Shown here one piece after another: positions 1 through 8,303 of a stretch of 52,252 bases of DNA. The position numbers were made by a program, and so were the translations under genes. This stretch comes from UBA285 sp049970695 (GTDB taxonomy: Archaea > Thermoproteota > Thermoprotei_A > Sulfolobales > Desulfurococcaceae), in contig JBMFML010000009.1 in the NCBI GenBank assembly GCA_049970695.1, positions 1-52,252 of the forward strand. The letters are read 5' to 3'. The notes beneath the pieces were generated by a model, which saw only the letters and a program-made list of their open reading frames with translations, made no database searches and had not been told where the DNA came from. Numbering within the stretch: the stretch's first letter is position 1; each line of letters begins with the position of its first letter.

Positions 1-805
1 CCAAGAAGAGAGATGCCAGGGGCTCCTCGGAGTTCTCGTAGGCCTTAGCAAGGGCGCTCATGTCGTATGCTTTAGCCAAGTGGAATATGCCTCCGTAGAA
101 CACGTCCCACCTATGCCACTTACCCGCGTGGGCAACGACCTCTAAGTCGAGAGAGCCGGCCGTCAGCGTTCCTATAGACGCAGCCGTCCCGCCAACGGCA
201 TCGACTATTTTGCCGCCTTCAACGGCTATGGCGGCATTGTACCCGTAGCCGAGCTCGGCGACAACTATATTCACGTCGCCGTAGTCGATGCCCTCGTCTC
301 TGGCAAATGCGTGCACAGCTACGAATGCCGCAGCGAGCTTGTCCGCGGTTCCCATGTCAATTTTGTTCAGCTTTCTGTGGAACGGGATTGTCGGCAGCAG
401 TACGATTGATGGTATGAAGAAGGCCCTCGAACCGTAGCTGCTAACAATGCGCTTAGCCAGTTTAGCCATGGCGACGTATACTTGAGCGCCTACTTCGCCG
501 AGCTCGATGCCCCTCCTTATATCTTCTTCGCTGCTTAGCAGCAGAATCTCTACTGTGAACTTTTCAGCGTCGAGAACTTCGTCTCCTCTCGTAACGGGCA
601 CTCCATAGCCAGATGGTGCAACAACGTACTCTGCACCAGCCTCGTTCAGAGCATCTATGAGCAGCTCTGGCTTTTCGGCGAGCTCTGCAGTATTAATGCT
701 CTTCTCGTAAACGACTCTGGGGCCTTCGACGCAGACGATATCAAAGCTCTTAGTGCCAGGATCCACACCAACGACTCTCTTGGCTTCAAGCACCCCTCTA
801 GGCAC
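1..805 (-). CDS. DUF1464 family protein (predicted butyrate kinase-like), C-terminus cut by window edge
   Basis: The reading frame is open from a GTG at 805 to the window edge, so about 268 N-terminal residues are present and the C-terminus lies outside. The start of the protein has the DPGTKSFD strand of an acetate/sugar kinase-HSP70-actin (ASKHA) fold. Further in are APSGYG and IDMGTADKLA, which are typical of the archaeal DUF1464 family. That family has been proposed to be butyrate kinase-like from structural similarity; the substrate is not proven. Alternative starts are TTG at 808 and GTG at 793. It is divergent from the carrier gene at 925 and shares a short AT-rich promoter region with it. 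Confidence 0.8.
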   Translation of the reverse strand, partial: MPRGVLEAKRVVGVDPGTKSFDIVCVEGPRVVYEKSINTAELAEKPELLIDALNEAGAEYVVAPSGYGVPVTRGDEVLDAEKFTVEILLLSSEEDIRRGIELGEVGAQVYVAMAKLAKRIVSSYGSRAFFIPSIVLLPTIPFHRKLNKIDMGTADKLAAAFVAVHAFARDEGIDYGDVNIVVAELGYGYNAAIAVEGGKIVDAVGGTAASIGTLTAGSLDLEVVAHAGKWHRWDVFYGGIFHLAKAYDMSALAKAYENSEEPLASLFL

Positions 806-837
806 CAACCCCTTGCAAATAGGGTTCTGCAGTGAGG

Positions 838-888
838 TAAATTAAGGTATAGGAGTTCTAGTTGGTGCTCGGCAAAGGACTTAAATAC
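838..888. promoter_or_regulatory. Divergent TATA-type promoters
   Basis: On the plus strand CTTAAATAC at 880-888 is an archaeal box A about 26 nt before a predicted transcription start near 910, just ahead of the carrier gene. On the minus strand an A/T-rich CCTTAATTTA element near 838-848 lies about 35-40 nt ahead of the DUF1464 start. Called by eye; no transcript data. Confidence 0.4.
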
Positions 889-924
889 TTCACTCATTTA
901 TCGTGCTAACCCCTGGGGGTGCTT

Positions 925-2466
925 ATGGGGGGTGCTAAGAGTAGAAGAAGCAGCAACATTGTGAAGGGGCTGATTACATTGCTGGCTCTCATGCTATTCT
1001 CCTTCGCCTTCATGTACTTGGTTAAAGTACCCTACGAGGGCGTGGGCAAGGGCATTGTTGATAGCTGGTGCGGGGTCAGAGGCGGCTGCACTAGTCCTTT
1101 AATGATAAACTCTCGCAGCGCCCTAGTAGAGCAGGGGGTGAGCCTAGGCTTCTTCCTGGTCGTAATAGCCCTGACTGCCATATCCATGGACTACAGGTAC
1201 TACGCTGCACTGCTCGGCGTATCGGCAATAGTGTTCCTGGGCGTGGTGTCGCCCCAGCTAATCATAGGTGGAGTGGAGTGGGGCCTCATACTATTCCTCA
1301 TCGGCGCCATGACGCTGGCCTACGTGCTGAGGCACCTGAGGGTTTTCGAGTACCTCGCCACTAAAGTACTAGAAATCAGCGGAGAGAGGCCCGTCCTGCT
1401 AGTAGTGCTCTTATCTCTCTTATCGTGGTCTTTGGCGATAGCCGTGGGTGAAGTAACCAGCATAGTCTACGTCATGATGCTCGTGCTAAACATATACAAG
1501 CTAACAGGCCTCGACATCAAGCCCCTCGCAATACTCTCGGTACTCGCGACAAACACCGGAAGCGTGGCCTTGCCCGTGGGCAACCCCATCGGCATTTACC
1601 TGGCCTTTACAGCAAACTTGAGCGTGACCTCCTTCATTGTGAAGGCGCTACCGCTCTCGCTGCTGAATCTAGCCGTGCTAGTGGCCGCATTCACTCTCCT
1701 CGAAAGGGACTACTTGTCCAGCCTCAAGGCAAGGCTCAGCCGAGACAGGATCTCTAAAATGGTCACGAGCTTCTACACGTCGCTGAGCGCCAAAGAGTAC
1801 TCTCACGTCAAGTGGGGCTCAGTAGTGCTTGCAGCCTTCCTAGTACTCGTCGGCTCCAGCGACTACTTAGCTGAATTAATCAGCGCGCTTGGAGGGATGC
1901 CGGTGGATCCTCACTCTCTCCTGGCCTTTACGCCGTATCCCCTCATACTAGTGTCAGGCGCGCTCTTTGGAGCTTCGAAAATGGGCGAAGCCTTGGAAAG
2001 AGGCGTTGAGTGGCCTTCAGTGGTGTTCTTCATAGCGCTGTTTATGCTCGGGTACTCCCTCCTGTGGTCGGGAGCAGCCTTTAAACTAGCCTACTTGACC
2101 GCGCTTGCAGGCTCCTGGGGCGGCTCGGTGTCGTTCCCACTGCTGTACGCAGTCATGCTGGCCCTGTCGGCCAGCTTGAGCAGCGTACTAGACAACCTCT
2201 CAGTTATCGTGGCCCTGACGCCCGTGGCGAAGGCGATAGTCTCCATAGGTGGAAAGGCGGCTGCCTACTGGGCCCTCCTGTACGGCGGCGTATTCGGCGG
2301 CAACTACACTCCCATAGGCAGCTCGGCAAACATAGTCGCAGTAGGCCTCTTGGAAAAAAGCAAGTTCAAAATCGGCTGGAGCGAGTGGCTCAAGCTCGCA
2401 CTAGTAGCGACCAGCGCCCAAATAGCGGTGGCGGCGGCTTGGCTGTTAACAGTCGCCGCGGCATAG
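925..2466 (+). CDS. ArsB/NhaD (SLC13-like) ion transporter family membrane protein
   Basis: A polytopic membrane protein of about 513 residues with roughly 11-12 hydrophobic segments. It belongs by pattern to the ion-transporter superfamily that holds ArsB, NhaD and the citrate/dicarboxylate carriers. The two inverted re-entrant loop signatures are visible: NTGSVALPVGNP (about residue 210) and, near the C-terminus, DNLSVIVAL followed by GGNYTPIGSSAN. These loops usually bind substrate and Na+. ATG at 925 follows GGGGGTG; GTG at 919 is in the same frame and possible. It stands alone, so the cargo (arsenite, Na+/H+ or a dicarboxylate) cannot be told. No ArsA or ArsR gene is nearby. Confidence 0.8.
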   Translation: MGGAKSRRSSNIVKGLITLLALMLFSFAFMYLVKVPYEGVGKGIVDSWCGVRGGCTSPLMINSRSALVEQGVSLGFFLVVIALTAISMDYRYYAALLGVSAIVFLGVVSPQLIIGGVEWGLILFLIGAMTLAYVLRHLRVFEYLATKVLEISGERPVLLVVLLSLLSWSLAIAVGEVTSIVYVMMLVLNIYKLTGLDIKPLAILSVLATNTGSVALPVGNPIGIYLAFTANLSVTSFIVKALPLSLLNLAVLVAAFTLLERDYLSSLKARLSRDRISKMVTSFYTSLSAKEYSHVKWGSVVLAAFLVLVGSSDYLAELISALGGMPVDPHSLLAFTPYPLILVSGALFGASKMGEALERGVEWPSVVFFIALFMLGYSLLWSGAAFKLAYLTALAGSWGGSVSFPLLYAVMLALSASLSSVLDNLSVIVALTPVAKAIVSIGGKAAAYWALLYGGVFGGNYTPIGSSANIVAVGLLEKSKFKIGWSEWLKLALVATSAQIAVAAAWLLTVAAA

Positions 2467-2517
2467 CCCGCCTCCGGCACCAGGGCCGCTCGCAACAGCA
2501 ACTAGAGGTTTCCAGCA

Positions 2518-2910
2518 CTACAGAGAGGAAGTAAGGCTTACTGCCCGGACCAAGTTCCTCGGCACAATCAGAAGCCCGTTGTCCTTCACTACTAGCACCG
2601 GCTCGTGCTTTACTGCCAAGACCACGTATTATTCATCGTAAACACTCATTTCCTCAGCAGTGGCTAGCTCTAAGACGTCGTGCCTAACTCCCCTTACCTC
2701 GAGTACTACCATTTCACGAGCAACATCTGGAAAATCGCTGACTAGCGAAAGAGCCTCTTCCACTGCCAATACACGCGGCAACGCGGCCTCTTTTTGAATA
2801 GTATTAGGACTTCATGTAGTGCTGGCCACTGAATTGCTCGGCTTCCTAGCAGCTCCGGCTTCACTTCTTTGAGTGCCCTGATTGAGTTAGAGGAGTCCTA
2901 GCAAGTATGT
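2518..2910 (-). pseudogene. Decayed VapC-type PIN-domain toxin
   Basis: No intact frame, but pieces of one PIN domain can be read in order on the minus strand by changing frame. First comes YLL/DSS with one extra G, then ALKEVKPELLGS and an ALHEVLILFKK segment. After a frame change follow VEEALSLVSDFPDVAREM, then ATAEEMSVYDE, a TAA stop, and YVVLAVKH. The final part, NLVRAVSLTSS, ends at TAG (2518-2520). The (S)VYD-x-x-YVVLA helix is the conserved third-acid region of archaeal VapC PIN toxins. At least two frameshifts and one nonsense codon are needed, so the toxin is dead. It lies directly downstream of the antitoxin-like ORF at 2915-3091, the usual vapBC order. Confidence 0.6.
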
Positions 2911-2914
2911 TGGC

Positions 2915-3091
2915 TTAGCTTGGCCACCCGCTTCCCCCGTCTTCGCGGATGAGCTTTACAACTTCATTGACATCTATTTTCTCGAGGATGAGTCTTTTTG
3001 CCCTCAACCTCTCATCAATTAACTTTAATCTACGCCTACGAACCCTAATTCTGCCTACCCTGACCTTCATAATTCTTATTCCTGCCGACAT
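2915..3091 (-). CDS. Short VapB-like antitoxin (probably orphaned and perhaps N-terminally eroded)
   Basis: A 58-residue basic ORF running from ATG at 3091 to TAA; an inner ATG lies at 3070. Its C-terminal part, EKIDVNEVVKLIRED, matches the tail of many archaeal VapB antitoxins, the part that wraps around the PIN toxin. The N-terminus is rich in Arg and Lys but shows no clear ribbon-helix-helix or AbrB fold, and an in-frame TAG sits just upstream, so the DNA-binding half may be lost. It is immediately followed by the decayed VapC. It may be a relic or may still give some antitoxin activity. Confidence 0.45.
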   Translation of the reverse strand: MSAGIRIMKVRVGRIRVRRRRLKLIDERLRAKRLILEKIDVNEVVKLIREDGGSGWPS

Positions 3092-3275
3092 TAGCTACAC
3101 GCACTCCTACAGCTGATGCAAGCGAAAAGTCAATACTGTAGCCTAGTAGCGAAGGCATCAGCAAGCAGGGGCTCCTGCCAGAGCGCGTGGGCCTTATTAG
3201 AGCATAATCAGCTCTACGCCGGCTCAGCACCAGCTAGTAGGGGGTTGTGGCCGTTAAACCCTCTACGAGGCTTCT

Positions 3276-4373
3276 CTACGCATTTCTTCTCCACGCCAGT
3301 GCCGAGCCTACGAGAGCTACGAGCATTCCAGCCGCCAGCGCCATGTACAGTCCTACATCAGGGGTTTCAACGTGGCCAGCGTAAATGTCTGACTTGACGG
3401 AGTCTACGAGGTATATCCACGCAGAGGCCGAGGCTATGAACAGAAAACCTGCAAGCACAAGCAACAGGCCTGTTTTTTGCGGACTCAAAAACTGCACCGC
3501 GAATATAGTGGTGAAGAGCAGCAAGAGCGATGCAATATAGGGTACTAGGACGTAAGAGTATGGAAATTCTAGTCGAAGATCGGTATAATGGCAGTAGGGG
3601 GCCGCCTCAACTATTTCACATGCTAACTTAACCGCGCGATCCCACAGGCTCTCCTTGCCCACCCACCAAGGAGCGCCTCTCGGCACAGGATGTCTCTGAA
3701 CCCAGGGCAGGAACATGTTCACCGACATTAGTAGGCAGAGTAGCATAGCAGTAGTGGTTAAAACTTCTCTATTGCTGAAGGCTGCCAGCCCCTTTCTCAA
3801 CTTGGGCGTCCTATACGCTACCACATTGATTGCAACCGAAACTCCTGCAATGGCTAGTGAATAGTAGAGAGGGGGCAGGAGCCCCACAAGCGGCTTGTAC
3901 ACGCTAACATGCTTTACTACTACTCTATAGTAAGTTATGCCATATGTCACTTCGGCGCTTGGCCTCTCGTAGGGAGGGCGTTCAGTTTTGAGTGTGAACC
4001 TCTTGACCTCCCCAGGACGGAGCTCTTCAGCAAATGTAGTAGCAATGCCACTTGCACCAAAACGGTCCACCAGCATGATCCACACCGAGAGCACTACGTG
4101 CTCTAGGGCCTCAATTGTTATGTTCAGCTCGATCAGATTGCCGGGCAGCATCTCGATATTAGCGTGCAGCACCCTAAAGGGCAGGGCAGACTCCGGCTCC
4201 CAGAGGCCGGGAATGAAAGGAAGCCCCCCTTCCAGCCCGTAATAGGCCTCTTCAACGCGAATTATTGGGAGGAGCGCTCCCACCAGCAGCACTAAGGCAA
4301 CAACGGGCCAAGCCCTCCGAGCAAGGCCTGCAGAGGCTCTTTTAAGCGGAGAGGACGCTTCTCTGGTGCTCAT
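3276..4373 (-). CDS. Hypothetical multi-pass membrane protein with a large extracytoplasmic domain
   Basis: Not recognised. The 365-residue protein has an N-terminal membrane segment (about 20-40), then about 125 residues of mostly beta character, then about five further membrane segments (near 170-190, 205-225, 275-297, 301-323 and 340-360). A Trp/Pro-rich loop with two Cys (CEIV and APYCHYTD) lies between the third and fourth segments. The layout suggests an envelope protein with one outside beta-domain. It begins at ATG 4373, about 40 nt after a good TATA element. It is a single-gene unit, separated from the VapB-like ORF by about 180 nt with nothing recognisable. Confidence 0.7.
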   Translation of the reverse strand: MSTREASSPLKRASAGLARRAWPVVALVLLVGALLPIIRVEEAYYGLEGGLPFIPGLWEPESALPFRVLHANIEMLPGNLIELNITIEALEHVVLSVWIMLVDRFGASGIATTFAEELRPGEVKRFTLKTERPPYERPSAEVTYGITYYRVVVKHVSVYKPLVGLLPPLYYSLAIAGVSVAINVVAYRTPKLRKGLAAFSNREVLTTTAMLLCLLMSVNMFLPWVQRHPVPRGAPWWVGKESLWDRAVKLACEIVEAAPYCHYTDLRLEFPYSYVLVPYIASLLLLFTTIFAVQFLSPQKTGLLLVLAGFLFIASASAWIYLVDSVKSDIYAGHVETPDVGLYMALAAGMLVALVGSALAWRRNA

Positions 4374-4410
4374 GAGCAGAGCTTCACCGAGGCACTAGTC
4401 CTCTTCCCGC

Positions 4411-4421
4411 GTTTATATATC
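4411..4421 (-). promoter_or_regulatory. TATA box for the membrane protein gene
   Basis: Read on the minus strand the sequence is GATATATAAAC, a close match to the archaeal box A, placing transcription start near 4388-4392, about 15-20 nt ahead of the ATG at 4373. Confidence 0.5.
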
Positions 4422-4535
4422 TGGAAGGGGGCTGGAGCTTAGCTTTCTCAGCACTTCGAGTAGCTGCGAGCAGCGGGCCTAGCTTTCGCGCTTTCGCGGA
4501 ATTGGTGCTTTTGCACCCCTCGGCGTAGGGCTGGT

Positions 4536-5300
4536 TTAGTCGCCCTCCAGCACTAGGACTACCTTACTCGGCCTCTCGGGAACGCCTTTTAGCGCTCGTA
4601 GCATGCCCTTAATTGTCGACTTCACGAAGTTCCTGACAAAGGGGTTCAGGGGCACTTCAGCGCCATCGACTATGAGCCTCGCTCCCGAGACGAGGGGGCA
4701 CCACTCCGAAGACCCCCTGGCGTATGCTACGGCGAGCTCTCTGCAGGTGGGAAAGCCGCACATGCCGCAGTTGGAGCCCGGTAGCTGCTTCTCCAAGTGC
4801 TCGAGCGCCCTTTGCTGTATAAAGGCAGCAAGCCTCTCCTCCTCGCCGAAGAGGAAGAGAGGCAAGCCCGGCGGGGGCTCAAGGGGCTCTGGAGAGGCTA
4901 CTGCAATGGAGTTCTTCACCACTTTTGCCAGCTCTTCTACCTCGCTCCTGCTCTTCGCGACTAGTACTGCGTCCCCGAGCCCGGACTCCTTGTAGCCCTC
5001 TACTACTACAATTGGCGCCTTGACGAGGGCTAGGGCGTCTTCCAAGCTGTCTCTGTGTCCCGTGGAGTAAAGCACGGCGAGGCCCCTAGTCGAGAAGAGG
5101 ACTACTGGCGCGCCGCTCTCCAAGTACCTCGCAGTGTCTTTGTGCTCTAGCGCGACCGAGCCGGTGCCGTGCTTCACGACGCCAACTAGAAAGCCCCTCG
5201 CCCTCAGCTCCTTTACAACCCTAGAGGCTACGAGGGTCTTGCCAGCACCCGAGCCGAGCGAGACGAACCTGACCACGTAGGGCACGGGCACGCGCAGCAC
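4536..5300 (-). CDS. MobB-like P-loop protein with C-terminal Fe-S cluster domain
   Basis: A 254-residue protein. The N-terminal half is a P-loop domain of the molybdopterin-guanine dinucleotide biosynthesis protein B type: Walker A GSGAGKT at 16-22, a KHGTG strand, and VVEGYK near 99-103. The C-terminal part has four Cys (about 178, 181, 186 and 201) in the spacing C-x2-C-x4-C-x14-C, as in the putative 4Fe-4S domain found on electron-transfer and corrinoid proteins. A role in molybdenum/tungsten cofactor work is likely from the family, but no moa, moe or mob gene is nearby, so the substrate is open. The start is GTG 5300; further GTGs lie at codons 4 and 6. It is divergent from the GH35 gene. 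Confidence 0.75.
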   Translation of the reverse strand: MLRVPVPYVVRFVSLGSGAGKTLVASRVVKELRARGFLVGVVKHGTGSVALEHKDTARYLESGAPVVLFSTRGLAVLYSTGHRDSLEDALALVKAPIVVVEGYKESGLGDAVLVAKSRSEVEELAKVVKNSIAVASPEPLEPPPGLPLFLFGEEERLAAFIQQRALEHLEKQLPGSNCGMCGFPTCRELAVAYARGSSEWCPLVSGARLIVDGAEVPLNPFVRNFVKSTIKGMLRALKGVPERPSKVVLVLEGD

Positions 5301-5308
5301 CGTGTACT

Positions 5309-5334
5309 GGATATATTGCCAGCCCGCATATATC
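5309..5334. promoter_or_regulatory. Back-to-back TATA boxes between mobB-like and GH35 genes
   Basis: GGATATATT at 5309-5317 is placed to drive the plus-strand GH35 gene, with a start near 5336-5341. CATATATC at 5327-5334, read as GATATATG on the minus strand, is placed to drive the mobB-like gene from about 5305. Both lie in the 40 nt between the two start codons, which argues that GH35 begins at 5341 rather than at the upstream GTG 5302. Confidence 0.45.
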
Positions 5335-5340
5335 GGCTTG

Positions 5341-8295
5341 GTGTGCGCTGTGCTGCTCTGCGGCGAGGTCCACTACTTCAGAGTCCCAAGACCCCTGTGG
5401 AGAGACAGGTTGTTGAAGCTGAAGAGGGCTGGAGCCAACTGCGTCTCAACGTACATACCCTGGAACTGGCACATGCCCAGAGAGGGCTCGGCGGACTTCT
5501 CGAACGAGTCTAGGCAGTGGCACGTGGCCAGCTACTACAGCAGAGACCTCGACGGCTTTCTCAAGCTTGCCGCCGAGCTGGGGCTCAAAGTGGTGGCGAG
5601 GCCGGGGCCCTACATATGCTCGGAATGGGATGGCGGGGGCCACCCGGCCTGGCTCTACACTAAGACCCGCAAGCTCAGGAGCCTAGACCCCGGTTACATG
5701 GCCTACGCCGCGGACTGGTACAGTCGCGTGCTCCCCCTAATCGCCAGGCACGCCGAGAAGGGCGTTGTAGCCCTTCTCCAAGTAGAGAACGAGTATTTCT
5801 GGGGCAATGAGGAGTACATCGAGAGGCTCTACGAAGAGGCCAGCAAGTACGTGAAGAACGTCCCAATCGTCACAAACGAGAACTGGCACCTCTCTAGAGT
5901 ACCCAATACCATCGATGACTACCCAGCTCCCTGGGGCCTCGAGGCCTACGTCGAGAAAGTCAGGAAGTACCTCGAATCCCAGCCGGGGCTCTTCAAGATG
6001 TTCATGGAGCTCGAGGGGGGCTGGTTCAAGACGGGCAAAGTGGGCTACGAGCCGACAAACAGGCTGTCTCTCCCAGCTGAGTGGACAGAGCTCTTGCTGA
6101 AGGTTGCCTACGGCCTCGGGCTGGACAACTTCAACGTGTATATGTTCCACGGCGGCTCGAACCCAGGCTACTACGCGGGCAAGTACGTTACTTCGTCGTA
6201 CGACTTCGAAGCGCCTGTGAGGGAGTGGGGCGAGCTCTCGGAGAGGTACTACAGGGTCAGGAGAGTATACACAGCACTCGCATCCCTGGGCGGGGCTCTG
6301 GCTGGTGCAGAGCGGCTCGAAGAGGGCTTGGTGAAGCGGCTTTCTCCGTGCAGCGAGGTCTATGGGAGGGCCGGTTCTAGCGGAGTAGTGCTTGTTCTCG
6401 TAAACCCCAGCGACCAGCCCTGCCTGCAGAGGCTCGTCTACAGGAGCGCGCTTACTCCGAGAGAGCGCCCCATTAGGATTCCACCGAGGTACGCAAAGGT
6501 GGTCGTGCTAGACTACGCCCTGAGGGGCTCCCCCTTCAAGCTGGAGTACTCGAGCGCGGAGCCACTCGCAGTGCTCAGCACCAAGAAGGGGCTCGCGCTC
6601 ATCCTCTACGACGACCCTGGCGAGGAGTCTGAGACCCTAGTCTCCTCGAGAGAAGCCATCGCTAAAGTAGCCGCCAGCGGCCGGGTGGGCGCGGACTTCG
6701 GCGAGAACCAGGTTCTCCTGAGAGCCGTTCACGCCGACTTCGACGCGGTTGTGCAGCTCGAGACTGTACACGGCAGGAGGATCACCCTAGTCTTCACTAC
6801 TAGGAAGAGGGCAGAGAGGACCTGGCTCTTAGACCTCGGCGACGGGCTAGCTGCAGTGTCCAACCTGTACTTCGTGGGAGAAGCGAGCACGTCCGGCGGT
6901 AAAGTAGAGCTCGGCGCGGAGCTGGACGAGGAGAGCTGCGGTTTCATCACGCTACTGCTCGGCAGGGACTTGAAGGGCCTCAAGCTCGGCGAATCGGAGC
7001 TGGAGTTCGAGCGCGTTGCTGAAGGAGTTTACAGGGCCTTCGCTCCTCCAAGCCTCTGCAAACCCGGAGAGAGGCGCAGGGTTCTAATAGACAGGGTGGC
7101 CCTCAGGCTGGACCCCGTGGACGCCGAGTACAGGGAGGTCGCGCCGGGGCAGCCTCTCGAGGAAGCGGGCTTCTACGAGAATGGCCTTTACGTCTACAAG
7201 ATACTCTTCGAAGTCGACAACAGGCTCCTGAACCGGCTGCCAAACAAGGTGCTCGCTGTGGCGGGCTTCAGCGACTACGGCGTTGCAGTGCTCAATGGAG
7301 GGCACATAGCCTCTGGCTACCACTACATTGAGGGAGACGCGTCGGCTCTGCTGAAGGAGGGTGTTAACGAGCTCACCGTCTTTGTAGAGGCCGTAGGGCA
7401 CCCAAACGACGGGCTGCTGTACGTCCCCAATGGCATCTACGGCGGGGTCTACCTGGGCAAGAGGGGCTGTCTCGCGATGACCAAGTGGAAGAAAATAGAG
7501 CTCAAGCCGCCCTACGGGCCCCGCTTCGACATGGCAGAGTTCCTGAGGAATCCGGAGCCCGTGCTGCAGGCGCTGAGAGACTGGAAGTCCCTGCCCGGAA
7601 GCGAAGTCGCTGGTGTGGAGTCGCCGGGGCTCTACGTTGCAGAAGTCGAGCTGAGCGAGCTAGAGGGCCACGTAGTACTGGATCCAGGCCCCGAGTTCTA
7701 CCAGAACTACTACTACAGGGTGCTGTTGTTTGTAAACGGCAGCTACCTCGGCCCCCTCATCGGGCCCGTAGACGTGACGGCGTACTTGAAGCCGGGGCGC
7801 AACGAGATTGCCCTATTCGCCGAGTGGGGCGTGGCAGTGCCCGTGCTCAGGTTCTTTGAGCACAGAGTGCTGGGCCGTTGGGTTGTCCAAGAGGGGACTA
7901 GGGGGCTTTTGGAAGGCTGGCAGAGAGGCGGCTGGAGCACGGGCTTCAGAGAGGAGCGGCTGCCGCTGAGCCTAGTGGGCATGGCAGGGAGGGTTGTGTG
8001 GCTGAGAGCGTGCTTCAGCCTCGACAAAGAACCCAGCCCGCTCAGGCCCCTCGGAGTGGTCGTTAAGGCCAGCGGCTTGAGAATGCTGGTGTTCGTCAAC
8101 GGCGAGCTAGTGGGGAGGCTCGGCGAAGACTCTCCAGGAAGACTGCTCTACGTGCCCGAGCCGGCTCTCAGGCAGGGGCTCAACGAGATGGTGATAGCGG
8201 GGCTAGTGACGTCTGGGCAGGCGGTAGTGGAGTCGGTAGAGCTAGTAGAGTACTACTCTCACAAAAAAGCCTTAATCGAGCTCGAGCTGGAGTAG
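5341..8295 (+). CDS. GH35 beta-galactosidase
   Basis: A large glycoside hydrolase of about 984 residues. The N-terminal barrel carries the GH35 signature: GEVHYFR, then GPYICSEWDGGGHPAWL, then QVENEY, whose second Glu is the expected acid/base. The Glu of MELEGGWF is the likely nucleophile. Several beta-sandwich domains follow, with two or three jelly-roll-like segments near the C-terminus (NPNDGLLYVPNGIYGG, RNEIALFAEWG, GLNEMVIAGL). There is no signal peptide, so it should act in the cytosol on imported galacto-oligosaccharides. The start is GTG 5341 by promoter position; GTG 5302 and 5350 are in frame. The first barrel strand looks short against the family. It converges with the sugar permease genes. 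Confidence 0.88.
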   Translation: MCAVLLCGEVHYFRVPRPLWRDRLLKLKRAGANCVSTYIPWNWHMPREGSADFSNESRQWHVASYYSRDLDGFLKLAAELGLKVVARPGPYICSEWDGGGHPAWLYTKTRKLRSLDPGYMAYAADWYSRVLPLIARHAEKGVVALLQVENEYFWGNEEYIERLYEEASKYVKNVPIVTNENWHLSRVPNTIDDYPAPWGLEAYVEKVRKYLESQPGLFKMFMELEGGWFKTGKVGYEPTNRLSLPAEWTELLLKVAYGLGLDNFNVYMFHGGSNPGYYAGKYVTSSYDFEAPVREWGELSERYYRVRRVYTALASLGGALAGAERLEEGLVKRLSPCSEVYGRAGSSGVVLVLVNPSDQPCLQRLVYRSALTPRERPIRIPPRYAKVVVLDYALRGSPFKLEYSSAEPLAVLSTKKGLALILYDDPGEESETLVSSREAIAKVAASGRVGADFGENQVLLRAVHADFDAVVQLETVHGRRITLVFTTRKRAERTWLLDLGDGLAAVSNLYFVGEASTSGGKVELGAELDEESCGFITLLLGRDLKGLKLGESELEFERVAEGVYRAFAPPSLCKPGERRRVLIDRVALRLDPVDAEYREVAPGQPLEEAGFYENGLYVYKILFEVDNRLLNRLPNKVLAVAGFSDYGVAVLNGGHIASGYHYIEGDASALLKEGVNELTVFVEAVGHPNDGLLYVPNGIYGGVYLGKRGCLAMTKWKKIELKPPYGPRFDMAEFLRNPEPVLQALRDWKSLPGSEVAGVESPGLYVAEVELSELEGHVVLDPGPEFYQNYYYRVLLFVNGSYLGPLIGPVDVTAYLKPGRNEIALFAEWGVAVPVLRFFEHRVLGRWVVQEGTRGLLEGWQRGGWSTGFREERLPLSLVGMAGRVVWLRACFSLDKEPSPLRPLGVVVKASGLRMLVFVNGELVGRLGEDSPGRLLYVPEPALRQGLNEMVIAGLVTSGQAVVESVELVEYYSHKKALIELELE

Positions 8296-8303
8296 CGGGG
8301 CCT

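Noticed and set aside
655..897. 80-residue frame at the start of the window
   Set aside because: It lies in the wrong frame over the DUF1464 gene and its promoter; the DUF1464 frame carries the family motifs.
4481..4496. Short direct repeat GCTTTCGC x2 between the mobB-like gene and the membrane protein gene
   Set aside because: Only two copies of eight nt, no partner site, likely chance.
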